In this document: positions 37,128 through 46,963 of the stretch, piece by piece
How positions within the stretch are numbered: the stretch's first letter is position 1
How the letters are laid out: each line of letters begins with the position of its first letter
From: Pseudooceanicola nitratireducens
GTDB taxonomy: Bacteria > Pseudomonadota > Alphaproteobacteria > Rhodobacterales > Rhodobacteraceae
Direction: 5' to 3'
NCBI RefSeq assembly: GCF_900109195.1
Contig: NZ_FNZG01000001.1
Location: forward strand, 186,001 to 250,000
DNA length: 64,000 nucleotides
Program-made: the position numbers and the translations under genes
The notes under the pieces: model-generated
Databases searched by the model: none
Told to the model about the DNA's origin: nothing
The model's input: the letters and a program-made list of their open reading frames with translations, nothing else

Positions 37128-37913
37128 TCAGGCGCAGGCGGCAACGGCGCGGCCGGTCAGGACCTTGACCAGATTGGCGCGATAGGCGGCGGAGCCGTGC
37201 AGATCGGAGATCATGTCATCTGATGCAACCGTCAGGCCCGAAATCGCATTGGGCGAGAAATTGGCGGAAAGCGCCTCTTCCGCCTCGGTCCAGCGGAAGA
37301 CACCGTCATTCGAGGCCCCGGTGACCGCGACGCGGACGCCGTCGGCATATTTGGCCACGAAGACGCCCGTCAGCGCAAAGCGGGACGCGGGCTGTTCGAA
37401 CTTTTGATAGTTCGCCGCCTGCGGGATCGGGAATTTCACGCCGGTGATGATTTCGCCTTCGTCCAGGGCGGTGGTGAACATCCCCTGGAAGTAGTCGTCC
37501 GCCGCGATTTCACGCGCATTGGTCACTATGGTCGCGCCCGAGGCCAGAGCCGCCGACGGATAGCAGGCGGCCGGGTCGTTGTTGGCCAGCGACCCGCCGA
37601 TGGTGCCGCGGTTGCGGACCGCCGGGTCCCCGATCTGACCGGCCAGGGCCGCCAGCGCCGGGTAGTCCCCGGCCTCGGCCGCCACGGTGGCATGTGGGGT
37701 GGCCCCGCCCACGCTGAGCACCCCGCCCGAGGACGACACACCGACCAGGTCGGCGATGCCCGTCAGGCTGACCAGCTTGGAGGGCTGGTTCAGGCGCTGC
37801 TTCATCGTGGGGATCAGGGTCTGCCCGCCCGACAGCGGCTGGGCGTCTTCGTCGCGCAGGGCCGCGACGGCCTCATCCACCGAGGAAGGTTTCACGAATT
37901 CAAAGTTGTACAT
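37128..37913 (-). CDS. coxM: CO dehydrogenase-type medium (FAD) subunit, CoxM-like
   Basis: The FAD-binding subunit of a xanthine dehydrogenase-family molybdenum hydroxylase, 261 residues, slightly short. The FAD motifs are LSGGQTLIP (typical AGGHSLLP position) and TIGGSLANNDPAACYP. It passes electrons from the 2Fe-2S subunit to the acceptor. It is the last gene of the coxG-S-L-M run, 21 bp after coxL. Because the large subunit is form II, the natural substrate may be another aldehyde or heterocycle and not CO. Confidence 0.88.
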   Translation of the reverse strand: MYNFEFVKPSSVDEAVAALRDEDAQPLSGGQTLIPTMKQRLNQPSKLVSLTGIADLVGVSSSGGVLSVGGATPHATVAAEAGDYPALAALAGQIGDPAVRNRGTIGGSLANNDPAACYPSAALASGATIVTNAREIAADDYFQGMFTTALDEGEIITGVKFPIPQAANYQKFEQPASRFALTGVFVAKYADGVRVAVTGASNDGVFRWTEAEEALSANFSPNAISGLTVASDDMISDLHGSAAYRANLVKVLTGRAVAACA

Positions 37914-37934
37914 CTCGGATACTCTCCCTCTGGA

Positions 37935-40301
37935 TCAGGAATTCATCGCGGACCAGACCCGCGACGGCGACAGGGGCATGTCGATATGGTCTACAGCATG
38001 ACCGTTCCGGTTCAGCGCGTCCAGCACTGCATTCACCAGCGCCGGAGGCGAGCCGATCGCCCCGGCCTCGCCACAGCCTTTCACGCCAAGCGGGTTGTGC
38101 GTGCAAGGGGTCTGGCAGGAATGGTCGACGGTGATCATCGGAATGTCCGAGGCCCGCGGCATGGCGTAATCCATGTAGGACGCCGAGAGCAGTTGACCGT
38201 CTTCGTCATAGGCGCAGTTTTCCAGCATCGCCTGGCCGATCCCCTGACCGACGCCACCATGCACCTGGCCTTCGACGATCATCGGGTTCACCACGTTGCC
38301 GAAGTCATCGGCGGCGGTGAAGTTCAGCACGTCGACCTTGCCGGTGCCCTCGTCGACCTCGACCTCGCAGATATAGGTGCCCGAGGGGTAGGTGAAGTTC
38401 GCCGGATCGTAGAAGGCGGTTTCCTCGAGCCCCGGTTCAATACTGTCGAGAGGGTAGTTGTGCGGCACATAGGCCGCCAGTGTCACATCGCCCCAGGCCA
38501 CGGATTTGTCGGTGCCCGAGACCGAGAACTGGCCGTCCTTCAGCTCGATATCCGTTTCCGAGGCTTCAAGCAGATGCGCGGCGATCTTCTTGGCCTTGTT
38601 GATGATCTTCTCGGTCGCGCGGAACATGGCGGACCCGCCCACGGCCAGCGACCGGGACCCGTAGGTGCCCATGCCCATGGGCGTATTGGCCGTGTCGCCG
38701 TGCACGATTTCCACCTGGGAGGCGTCGATGCCGATCATGTCGGCGATCACCTGCGGGAAGGTGGTTTCATGGCCCTGGCCGTGGCTGTGCGATCCGGTCA
38801 TGACCACGATGCCGCCGGTGGCGTTCACGCGGACGGTGGCGGATTCGTAAAGACCCGCACGGGCACCCAGCTGACCAACCAGGTTCGAGGGCGCGATGCC
38901 GCAGGCCTCGATATAGTTTGAAATCCCCAGGCCACGCAGCTTGCCCCGCGCCTTCGATTCAGCCGCGCGGGCATCGAACCCGGCGACATCGGCCAGTTCC
39001 AGCGCCTTGTCGAGCGTCGCGTGGTAGTTGCCGGTGTCGTATTCCACCGCCACGGGCGTGGCATAGGGGAACTGGTCGGGCTTGATGAAGTTCTGGCGGC
39101 GCAGCTCGGCCGGGTCGACGCCCAGCTCGCGTGCGCATTTGTCGACGCAGCGTTCCAGCTGATAGGTCGCCTCGGGGCGGCCGGCACCGCGATAGGCATC
39201 CACCGGAACCGTGTTGGTAAAGACCGCCTTCACGTTCACGTAGATCAGCGGCGTGCGGTAGTTGCCCGCCATCAGCGTGCCATGCAGCCAGGTCGGAACC
39301 GAGGGCGCGAAGGTCGAGAGGTACGCGCCCATGTTGGCGTAGGTTTCGGTGCGCAGTGCGGTAAAGTTGTTGTCCGCATCCAGCGCGATCTGGATCTTCG
39401 ACACGTGGTCGCGGCCATGGGCGTCGGACATGAAGGCCTCGGACCGGGAAGAGGTCCACTTCACCGGACGCCGCAGCTGTTTCGCGGCGAAGGTGCAGAA
39501 GGCTTCTTCGGCATAGTGGAAGATCTTGGTGCCGAAACCGCCGCCGACGTCGGGGGCCACCACGCGCAGTTTATGCTCGGGGATGCCCAGCACGAAGGCA
39601 CCCATCAGCAGGCGGATCACATGCGGGTTCTGCGAGGTGGTATAAAGGGTCGAGCTGTCATCATGCTGGGCGTAATCACCCACGGCCACGCGCGGCTCCA
39701 TCGGGTTGGCGACAAGGCGGTTGTTCACCAGTTCCAGCGTAGTGACATGCGAGGCCTTCTCGAAGGCCTCGTCCACGGCGGCCTTGTTTTCCTCGACGAA
39801 ACCCCAGTCGTAGCAGAGGTTCGAGGTCAGGTCGTCATGCACCTTGGTTGCACCGTCCTGCACCGCCTTCTTCATGTCGATGACCGCGGGAAGTTCGGTC
39901 AGGTCCAGCTCGATCGCCTCGGCGGCGTCACGGGCGTTTCCCAGCGTGTCGGCCACCACGGCGGCAACGATTTCGCCCACATGGCGGATCTTGCCTTCGG
40001 CGATGATCGGGTGCTTGGGCTCCTGCATGGGCTGTCCATGCTTGTCCGTCACCTGCCAGCCGCAGGGCAAACCGCCGACCGCCTCGAAATCCTTCGAGGT
40101 GAAGACATGCGCAACGCCCGGCATGCCTTCGGCGGCCGAGGTGTCGATGCTGTTGATCGTGGCATGGGCCACATCCGCGCGCAGGAAATGCACGTAAAGC
40201 TGGCCGTTGAGGTTGATGTCGTCCGTGTACCGGCCCTTGCCGGTCAGGAAACGTACGTCTTCGCGCCGCTTGGGGCTGGCACCAATTCCGTCTTTGGGCA
40301 T
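37935..40301 (-). CDS. coxL: Molybdenum hydroxylase large subunit, form II CoxL
   Basis: The molybdopterin-bearing catalytic subunit, 788 residues. The active-site loop is AYRGAGR at 369-375, the form II signature, in place of AYxCSFR of true CO dehydrogenase. The conserved active-site Glu lies in [13 protein letters not shown]. Other family blocks are [15 protein letters not shown] and [16 protein letters not shown]. The ATG at 40301 follows GGAGGAG. No chaperone genes such as coxD/E/F are adjacent. Form II enzymes have been linked to CO only weakly, so its substrate is open. Confidence 0.92.
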   Translation of the reverse strand: MPKDGIGASPKRREDVRFLTGKGRYTDDINLNGQLYVHFLRADVAHATINSIDTSAAEGMPGVAHVFTSKDFEAVGGLPCGWQVTDKHGQPMQEPKHPIIAEGKIRHVGEIVAAVVADTLGNARDAAEAIELDLTELPAVIDMKKAVQDGATKVHDDLTSNLCYDWGFVEENKAAVDEAFEKASHVTTLELVNNRLVANPMEPRVAVGDYAQHDDSSTLYTTSQNPHVIRLLMGAFVLGIPEHKLRVVAPDVGGGFGTKIFHYAEEAFCTFAAKQLRRPVKWTSSRSEAFMSDAHGRDHVSKIQIALDADNNFTALRTETYANMGAYLSTFAPSVPTWLHGTLMAGNYRTPLIYVNVKAVFTNTVPVDAYRGAGRPEATYQLERCVDKCARELGVDPAELRRQNFIKPDQFPYATPVAVEYDTGNYHATLDKALELADVAGFDARAAESKARGKLRGLGISNYIEACGIAPSNLVGQLGARAGLYESATVRVNATGGIVVMTGSHSHGQGHETTFPQVIADMIGIDASQVEIVHGDTANTPMGMGTYGSRSLAVGGSAMFRATEKIINKAKKIAAHLLEASETDIELKDGQFSVSGTDKSVAWGDVTLAAYVPHNYPLDSIEPGLEETAFYDPANFTYPSGTYICEVEVDEGTGKVDVLNFTAADDFGNVVNPMIVEGQVHGGVGQGIGQAMLENCAYDEDGQLLSASYMDYAMPRASDIPMITVDHSCQTPCTHNPLGVKGCGEAGAIGSPPALVNAVLDALNRNGHAVDHIDMPLSPSRVWSAMNS

Positions 40302-40324
40302 GAGGATCTCCTCCCTCTGGATAA

Positions 40325-40377
40325 GGGTGTCACCGGATGACACCCCGGTCTCGTGACCCGGCGCGGGGATGCGCCGG
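40325..40377 (-). other. Two hairpins between coxS and coxL
   Basis: In the 140-bp coxS-coxL spacer two stable stems follow each other: GGGTGTCA / TGACACCC (40325-40345) and CCGGCGC / GCGCCGG (40358-40377). Neither has a U-tract, so mRNA processing or stabilisation is more likely than termination. Confidence 0.5.
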
Positions 40378-40441
40378 CCAGTCTTGTCGTGTTGGTCGTG
40401 TCCCGGGGCGCTCTCCTCTGCGCCACGATAATTGGCCCGGG

Positions 40442-40924
40442 TTACTCGGCGGCGACCGCCGGAACCTCCTGGCCGCTGGCTGCCATGATCGCCTTGACGA
40501 TGTTGTGGTAGCCCGTGCAGCGGCAGATGTTGCCTTCCAGGTGATGGCGGATCTCGGCCTCACTCGGCTTGGGGTTCTTTTCAAGCAGCGAGGCCGCGGC
40601 CATCACCATACCCGGCGTGCAGAAACCGCACTGAAGCCCGTGGTGATCCTGAAACGCCTGCTGGATGACACCAAGAGAGCCATCGGTGTTCGCCATGCCT
40701 TCGATGGTCGAAACATCGGCCCCGTCGGCTTCGGCGACGAACATGGTGCAGGATTTGACCTGCTTGCCGTTCACATGGACCGTGCAGGCCCCGCACTGGC
40801 TGGTGTCACAGCCGATGTGGGTGCCGGTCAGCCCCAGTTCCTCGCGCAGAAAGGTCGACAGAAGCGTGCGCCCCTCGGCCTCTCCGGACATGGTCTTGCC
40901 ATTGACCGTAAGTGAAATCTTCAT
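40442..40924 (-). CDS. coxS: CO dehydrogenase-type small (2Fe-2S) subunit, CoxS-like
   Basis: The iron-sulfur subunit, 160 residues. The plant-type cluster is [21 protein letters not shown], and the second cluster is [11 protein letters not shown] with [14 protein letters not shown]. Both are complete. It is the second gene of the operon. The spacer to coxL is long and structured, which may set the subunit ratio. Confidence 0.95.
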   Translation of the reverse strand: MKISLTVNGKTMSGEAEGRTLLSTFLREELGLTGTHIGCDTSQCGACTVHVNGKQVKSCTMFVAEADGADVSTIEGMANTDGSLGVIQQAFQDHHGLQCGFCTPGMVMAAASLLEKNPKPSEAEIRHHLEGNICRCTGYHNIVKAIMAASGQEVPAVAAE

Positions 40925-40975
40925 GTGTTCCTCCCGTTGCTTGCTATATTCGCTGGCGACATGATGACCCCGATC

Positions 40976-41491
40976 TTACGAGGTCAGGCGCTTGAACCAA
41001 CCTTTTTTCGGCTGGTCTTCTGCGGCCTCTCCGCCGGCGGGCTCTTCTTGGGGGCCCTCCACGGCGGCTGCGAAATCTTCAAAGAATTGATCGGCCATCT
41101 TCTTGGCAAAGCCGTCGATGATGCGGCTGCCCAGCTGGGCCAGCTTGCCGCCGACCTTGGCTTCGACATCGTAATGCAGGCGGGTGCCGCCCTCGATTTC
41201 CTCAAGGCGGACATCTGCGCCGCCCTTGGCGAAACCGGCCGCGCCACCCTTGCCTTCGCCCGAGAGGGTGAGGCTTTCGGGCGCATTCATGTTCGACAGG
41301 GTCACCTGGCCCTTGAAGGTGGCCTTTACCGGGCCGACCTTTTGAACCACCGTGGCTTCGAACCCCTCTTCCGGGGTGCCGGTCAGCTCCTGGCAGCCGG
41401 GAACGCATTCCTTCAGGACCTCCGGCGACAGCAGGGCGGCGTATACCGTGTCGCGATCAGCCGAGATGTCGCGGGAATCAGTAAGTTGCAT
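40976..41491 (-). CDS. coxG: CoxG-like SRPBCC protein
   Basis: A 171-residue SRPBCC-fold protein of the CoxG family (MQLTDSRDISADRDTVYAAL, PGCQELTG). In Oligotropha, CoxG recruits the dehydrogenase to the membrane. Here it ends with an acidic stretch and a basic-hydrophobic tail (KKGWFKRLTS), which might be the membrane-binding end. It is the first gene of the cox run, 51 bp upstream of coxS. Confidence 0.87.
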   Translation of the reverse strand: MQLTDSRDISADRDTVYAALLSPEVLKECVPGCQELTGTPEEGFEATVVQKVGPVKATFKGQVTLSNMNAPESLTLSGEGKGGAAGFAKGGADVRLEEIEGGTRLHYDVEAKVGGKLAQLGSRIIDGFAKKMADQFFEDFAAAVEGPQEEPAGGEAAEDQPKKGWFKRLTS

Positions 41492-41813
41492 GAATGCTCT
41501 CCGTTTTCCGTCAGCGTAGCGTGACTCTGATGGGCTGCAATTGAAAACAGGCCTTTAGTCGTAGTCGAACCCGTACCCCCGGGGCTGCAGCTGGCGGGCT
41601 TGCCGCGATTGGCCCCGCGATCCCCTTGAGAAACAGGGGATTGGCGGGGTTTCGCCGGTGCAGCATGGCACAACGAACGCACGGGGACGGTTTGCGACGC
41701 TTGGGCGCATGAAACCGCCATTTCCTTCATTGCGTGTTCAGGGATTCGGGACTATAGCCGTCGGCGGGACACCCCTCCCCAACGAGGGGCGCTTGACTGG
41801 AAGGTTACCATCC
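41492..41813 (+). ncRNA. serC 5' leader, candidate serC-RNA motif
   Basis: The 322-bp gap between the divergent coxG and serC starts has no convincing gene. A cis-regulatory serC-RNA motif is described upstream of serC in alphaproteobacteria, so an element is expected here. Next to the start codon a CCCCT / AGGGG stem (41772-41789) is visible within GGCGGGACACCCCTCCCC, 24 bp before the ATG. Further upstream, GATCCCCTTG / CAGGGGATTG can pair (about 41619-41653). That this is the named motif is inference. The divergent promoters must also lie in this gap. Confidence 0.45.
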
Positions 41814-42959
<1,146 letters not shown>

Positions 42960-42984
42960 CCCCTGCGCCCGGGCTGCTTGTCAG

Positions 42985-43125
42985 CCCTGACGGGTCTGCC
43001 TCGCAAGGCGAGGTCCGTCAGGGTCGATAACAGGGCAGATACCCGGCCCGCGATCCCAGAACATGACCGGAAGGCAGCACGCCTGCCTTCCCCCGCATCC
43101 CAATCATATGGCCCCCAAGGGGCCG
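42985..43125 (+). other. Three successive hairpins between serC and serA
   Basis: Three hairpins follow one another. The first is CCCTGACGG / CCGTCAGGG with an inner GCCTCG-CAAG-CGAGG stem (42985-43023). The second is GGAAGGCAG / CTGCCTTCC (43069-43092). The third is GGCCCC-CAA-GGGGCC (43111-43125), which sits just upstream of the serA ribosome site (AAGGAGAG). None has a U-tract. Possible roles are attenuation, processing or translation control. Confidence 0.6.
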
Positions 43126-43144
43126 CAACTTAAGGAGAGCCCGC

Positions 43145-44740
43145 ATGGCCCCGAAAGTACTCGTATCCGACAAGCTGAGCGAAACCGCCGTCCAGATCTT
43201 CCGCGACCGCGGCATCGACGTCGACTTCATGCCCGACCTGGGCAAGGACAAGGACAAGCTGGCCGAGATCATCGGCAATTATGACGGCCTGGCCATCCGC
43301 TCGGCCACCAAGGTGACGCCGTCGCTGCTGGAAAAAGCCGACCGTCTGAAGGTTGTCGGCCGCGCCGGCATCGGCACCGACAACGTCGACAAGGACGCCG
43401 CCTCGAAAAAAGGCGTGATCGTCATGAACACGCCCTTCGGCAACATGATCACCACCGCCGAACATGCCATCGCGATGATGTTCGCCGTGGCCCGCCAGCT
43501 GCCCGAGGCCAGCGCCTCGACCCATGCCGGCAAATGGGAAAAGTCCAAGTTCATGGGCGTCGAGCTGACCGGCAAGACCCTGGGCGTCATCGGTGCCGGC
43601 AACATCGGCGGCATCGTCTGCGACCGTGCTCGTGGCCTGAAGATGAAGGTCATCGCCTATGATCCCTTCCTGTCCGAAGAAAAGGCCGAGAAGATGGGCG
43701 TCGAGAAGGTCGAGCTGGAAGAGCTTCTGCCCCGCGCCGACTTCATCACCCTGCACGTGCCGCTGACCGACCAGACCCGCAACATCCTGTCGCGCGAGAA
43801 CCTGGAGAAGACCAAGAAGGGCGTGCGCGTCATCAACTGTGCCCGTGGCGGCCTGGTCGACGAAGAGGCCCTGGCCGATCTGCTGAAATCCGGCCATGTC
43901 GCCGGCGCAGGCTTTGACGTCTTCTCGGAAGAGCCGGCCAAGGAAAACCCGCTGTTCAACCTGCCCAACGTCGTCTGCACCCCGCACCTGGGCGCATCGA
44001 CCACCGAAGCGCAGGAAAACGTCGCCCTCCAGGTGGCCGAGCAGATGTCGAACTACCTGATCGACGGTGCCGTTGAAAACGCGCTGAACATGCCCTCGAT
44101 GACCGCCGAGGAAGCCAAGGTCATGGGCCCCTGGGTTGCGCTGTCCAGCCACCTGGGTGCCTTCATCGGCCAGATGACGGACGAACCGGTCAAGGCGATC
44201 AACATCCTCTATGACGGTGTCGTGGCCGAGATGAACCTGGCGGCGCTGAACTGTTCGGTGATCGCCGGGATCATGAAGAAGTCGAACCCCGACGTGAACC
44301 TGGTTTCGGCCCCGGTCGTGGCGAAGGAACGCGGCATCCAGATCTCGACCACCAACCAGGACAAGTCGGGTGCCTTCGAGGGCTACATCAAGGTCACCGT
44401 GGTCACCGAAAAGCGCGAGCGTTCGGTTGCGGGCACCGTCTTCAGCGACGGCAAGCCGCGCTTCATCCAGATCAAGGGCATCAACGTCGATGCCGAGGTC
44501 GGGCCGCACATGCTCTACACCACGAACGAGGACGTGCCGGGCATCATCGGCACCCTGGGCGGGATCCTGGGCCAGGCCGGCGCGAACATCGCGAACTTCA
44601 CCCTGGGCCGTGCCTCGGCCGGAGGCGAAGCCATCGCGCTGCTTTACCTGGACGAAGCCCCGAATGACGCGGCCCTGAAGGCGCTGGCCGACACCGGCAA
44701 GTTCCGCCAGATCAAGCCGCTGGTCTTCGACGTCGTCTAA
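43145..44740 (+). CDS. serA: D-3-phosphoglycerate dehydrogenase
   Basis: A 531-residue long-type PGDH that starts serine biosynthesis. The Rossmann motif is GVIGAGNIGGIV, and the catalytic residues are Arg in NCARGGLVDEE, Glu in SEEPAKE and His in VCTPHLGAST. An intervening ASB domain (about 320-450) and a C-terminal ACT domain (about 455-531, EDVPGIIGTLGGILG) are present, so allosteric control by serine is plausible. It is preceded by GGAGAG. Confidence 0.96.
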   Translation: MAPKVLVSDKLSETAVQIFRDRGIDVDFMPDLGKDKDKLAEIIGNYDGLAIRSATKVTPSLLEKADRLKVVGRAGIGTDNVDKDAASKKGVIVMNTPFGNMITTAEHAIAMMFAVARQLPEASASTHAGKWEKSKFMGVELTGKTLGVIGAGNIGGIVCDRARGLKMKVIAYDPFLSEEKAEKMGVEKVELEELLPRADFITLHVPLTDQTRNILSRENLEKTKKGVRVINCARGGLVDEEALADLLKSGHVAGAGFDVFSEEPAKENPLFNLPNVVCTPHLGASTTEAQENVALQVAEQMSNYLIDGAVENALNMPSMTAEEAKVMGPWVALSSHLGAFIGQMTDEPVKAINILYDGVVAEMNLAALNCSVIAGIMKKSNPDVNLVSAPVVAKERGIQISTTNQDKSGAFEGYIKVTVVTEKRERSVAGTVFSDGKPRFIQIKGINVDAEVGPHMLYTTNEDVPGIIGTLGGILGQAGANIANFTLGRASAGGEAIALLYLDEAPNDAALKALADTGKFRQIKPLVFDVV

Positions 44741-44775
44741 GAGGGTGGGTCAAGCGCCCGCCGCACCAGAATGAC

Positions 44776-44804
44776 AAAGCCGCCCGGGACACCGGGCGGC
44801 TTTT
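44776..44804 (+). terminator. serA terminator
   Basis: The 12-bp perfect stem AAAGCCGCCCGG / CCGGGCGGCTTT with a 4-base loop is followed by TTTTCG. Confidence 0.92.
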
Positions 44805-44860
44805 CGCTTTGTCGGGATCAGGCCCGGGTCACCATCACGGCCCCCAGGACCCGGCCCTCG

Positions 44861-45238
44861 TCAGGCCTGCGCCGCGCGGCCCTTGGTCAGGATGACCACC
44901 ACGAACAGAAGCATCGACAGGATGGTCAGGACCGATCCGATCTTGGCCAGCGTTTCGCCCGATTGGGTCAGCGCCATGACGATGCCGGGCACGATCAGCA
45001 TCAGACCGGCGATCGCGACCCCGCCCTGGATCTTGGCCAGAAGGCTGTCGGCCGCAGCGGGCACAAGGTGATAGAAGACCGCAAAGATCGCCAGGCTGAC
45101 CCAGCCCAGAAGGTTCAGGTGCGCATGCGCGGGCGACAGGCTGTGATCGCCCGTGGCCGACATCTGGATGCCCCAGGCCATGCCGATCAGGGCGGAAACG
45201 GCGGCCGCCACCATCAATAGAAGTGCAAGTCCCTTCAT
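44861..45238 (-). CDS. Small heme-copper oxidase subunit I-like membrane protein
   Basis: A 125-residue protein with four predicted membrane segments (about 4-25, 41-60, 70-92, 98-118). Histidines at 32, 38, 40 and 57 cluster near TM2 in SPAHAHLNLLGW and FAVFYHLVP. This pattern resembles part of subunit I of cbb3-type/NorB oxidases, and relatives are often labelled cytochrome-c oxidase. A metal or haem role is inference. It is 27 bp downstream of the cupin gene with a GAAGGAG ribosome site, so the pair is likely an operon. Confidence 0.7.
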   Translation of the reverse strand: MKGLALLLMVAAAVSALIGMAWGIQMSATGDHSLSPAHAHLNLLGWVSLAIFAVFYHLVPAAADSLLAKIQGGVAIAGLMLIVPGIVMALTQSGETLAKIGSVLTILSMLLFVVVILTKGRAAQA

Positions 45239-45265
45239 TCCTAATTCTCCTTCTTGTATAACTGG

Positions 45266-45712
45266 TTAAACGCCAAGGGGCGGTCCAGTGAACCGCATGT
45301 TGAACCGCGTCGCGGCCTCTTCGATGGTAGGCATATCTTCGGGGATCCGGCATTGTTTTACTGCCATCTCCGCAAAGAAGCCTTCGAACCCGCCCGGTGT
45401 CAGGATCACCAGGTGCCGACAGGGCTGATCCCCGATCACGCGGAAGGTGTGTTCCCTGCCGCGCGGGATGAACACGCTTTCCCCGGCGCTGCGGGTGAAT
45501 TGTTCGCCTTCCAGCCAGAATTCGCAGGTGCCGGTCATCAGGACGAAAGTTTCGTCCTCGGCCTCGTGCACATGGCGCGGCGGGCCGGAGTTCACCGGCG
45601 ACAGGCTGTCGACGATGCTCATCGCGCCACCGGTCGCCTCGGGCGACAGCAGGGTGTGGTATTTGACGCCGCCCCAGTCGATGGCGGCCGGATCGAGTTT
45701 ATAGAGAGACAT
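45266..45712 (-). CDS. Cupin-domain protein
   Basis: A 148-residue single-domain cupin. The first motif is PPRHVHEAEDETFVLMTG (H47, H49, E54), and the second is PRGREHTFRVIGD (H88), so all four metal ligands are present. The likely substrate is unknown; such cupins include dioxygenases, isomerases and sensors. It is divergent from a LysR regulator across 144 bp, which suggests control by that regulator. Confidence 0.85.
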   Translation of the reverse strand: MSLYKLDPAAIDWGGVKYHTLLSPEATGGAMSIVDSLSPVNSGPPRHVHEAEDETFVLMTGTCEFWLEGEQFTRSAGESVFIPRGREHTFRVIGDQPCRHLVILTPGGFEGFFAEMAVKQCRIPEDMPTIEEAATRFNMRFTGPPLGV

Positions 45713-45856
45713 GCAAAATCCTCCTGCACCCGGGCAAAGCCCCGGTTGGCCTCCGCGCGGGGAGGCATTGAAAACAAGGTGTTAAGAACGTCTCTACAAA
45801 TTGCACGTTTTGCGGTATGCGTTAAATCGATTGATCGTATCTGAAGAATTTGCCTG
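45713..45856. promoter_or_regulatory. Divergent promoter region, probable LysR target
   Basis: This is the spacer between the cupin gene and the LysR gene. It is AT-richer than its surroundings and contains the palindrome AATCGATT (45825-45832). Two TTGATC/ATCGTAT-type half sites could suit a LysR regulator, but I cannot assign the operator. Confidence 0.35.
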
Positions 45857-46801
45857 ATGAATTTATCTGCCTTCGATCTGAACCTTCTGAAAGTCCTGGA
45901 TGCGCTGCTGCGCGAAGGCTCGACCGTGCGGGCCGGCCAGCGGGCCGGGCTGTCGCAGCCCGCGGTCTCGGCGGCGCTGTCGCGCCTGCGCCATGCGCTG
46001 AACGATCCGCTGTTTGTCCGCGAAGGGCGGGGCCTTGTGCCGACGGACTTTGCCCGCACGCTTGAGGCCCCGCTGCGCGACGCGCTGGACCAGATCGAAC
46101 AGATACTGGCGGGGCCGGGTGCCTTCGACCCGGCCGAGGCCGAGCTGAGCTTCAAGATCTCGGGTGCGGATTTCTTTTCGGAACTGCTGATGCCGCCGCT
46201 TGCCGCCCATCTGGCGCAGGTCGCCCCGCGCATTCAGGTGCACCTGGTCGATCTTTTGCACGACAGCTACATCGACACGATCGAATGCTATACCGTCGAC
46301 ATGGCCCTGATCCCCGGACAGCCGGGCATGGAATGGGTGGATCACCGCAGGATCTTCCGGTCGGCCTATACGGTGATCGCGCGCAAGGGCCATCCGGCGG
46401 TTGAGGCCGCGGGGATCGCGGATCGGGATCCCTTCCCGCTCGACCTGTATTGCGCGCTGTCGCATGTGCTGTTCTCGCCCGAGGGCAAGGTGACCGCAGG
46501 CGGGGACGTGGCGCTGGACCGTCTGGGGCGCAAGCGGCATGTCGCGATGACACTGCCGTTTTTCTCGGGCGTTTACCGGGCGGTGTCGGGCAGCGATCTG
46601 ATCGCCCTTCTGCCGCATCAGCTTGCCCTGCATGTCGCGGATCGGGTCGGGCTGACCTGCCATGCCCCGCCGATGGAGGTGACCGAAGCCCAGCTGTACA
46701 TGGTCTGGCACCGCCGCTCGACCAATGCGCCGGCGCATCGCTGGCTGCGCGAACAGATTGCCATGCTGATGGCCCCTCTGGACGAGGTTCCCGTGCCCTG
46801 A
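45857..46801 (+). CDS. LysR-family transcriptional regulator
   Basis: A 314-residue activator or repressor. The helix-turn-helix is FDLNLLKVLDALLREGSTVRAGQRAG / LSQPAVSAALSRLRHAL. The effector domain starts near 90 (LSFKISGADFFSELLMPPL). The style is closest to NodD/NahR-type regulators, which often sense aromatic compounds. Its target is probably the divergent cupin / small membrane protein pair. Confidence 0.9.
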   Translation: MNLSAFDLNLLKVLDALLREGSTVRAGQRAGLSQPAVSAALSRLRHALNDPLFVREGRGLVPTDFARTLEAPLRDALDQIEQILAGPGAFDPAEAELSFKISGADFFSELLMPPLAAHLAQVAPRIQVHLVDLLHDSYIDTIECYTVDMALIPGQPGMEWVDHRRIFRSAYTVIARKGHPAVEAAGIADRDPFPLDLYCALSHVLFSPEGKVTAGGDVALDRLGRKRHVAMTLPFFSGVYRAVSGSDLIALLPHQLALHVADRVGLTCHAPPMEVTEAQLYMVWHRRSTNAPAHRWLREQIAMLMAPLDEVPVP

Positions 46802-46963
46802 CCGGGCCGTCCATACCCCAAAGGCCTGCGCGCACCCCCGAAACCCGCTGTTCCGCTGCGTTTCTCGCCTACCGGGCGGCAGGAAATGTTGCAACGCAGC
46901 ATCCCACAGGGCATCAACGTGCCAACCGGCGGCAGTTCCGCCGCATGAAGGGAGAGGTTCATC

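Noticed and set aside
46802-46963. GTTGCAAC palindrome upstream of the thiolase gene as a PhaR-like operator
   Set aside because: It is short, single and matches no operator I can define with confidence.
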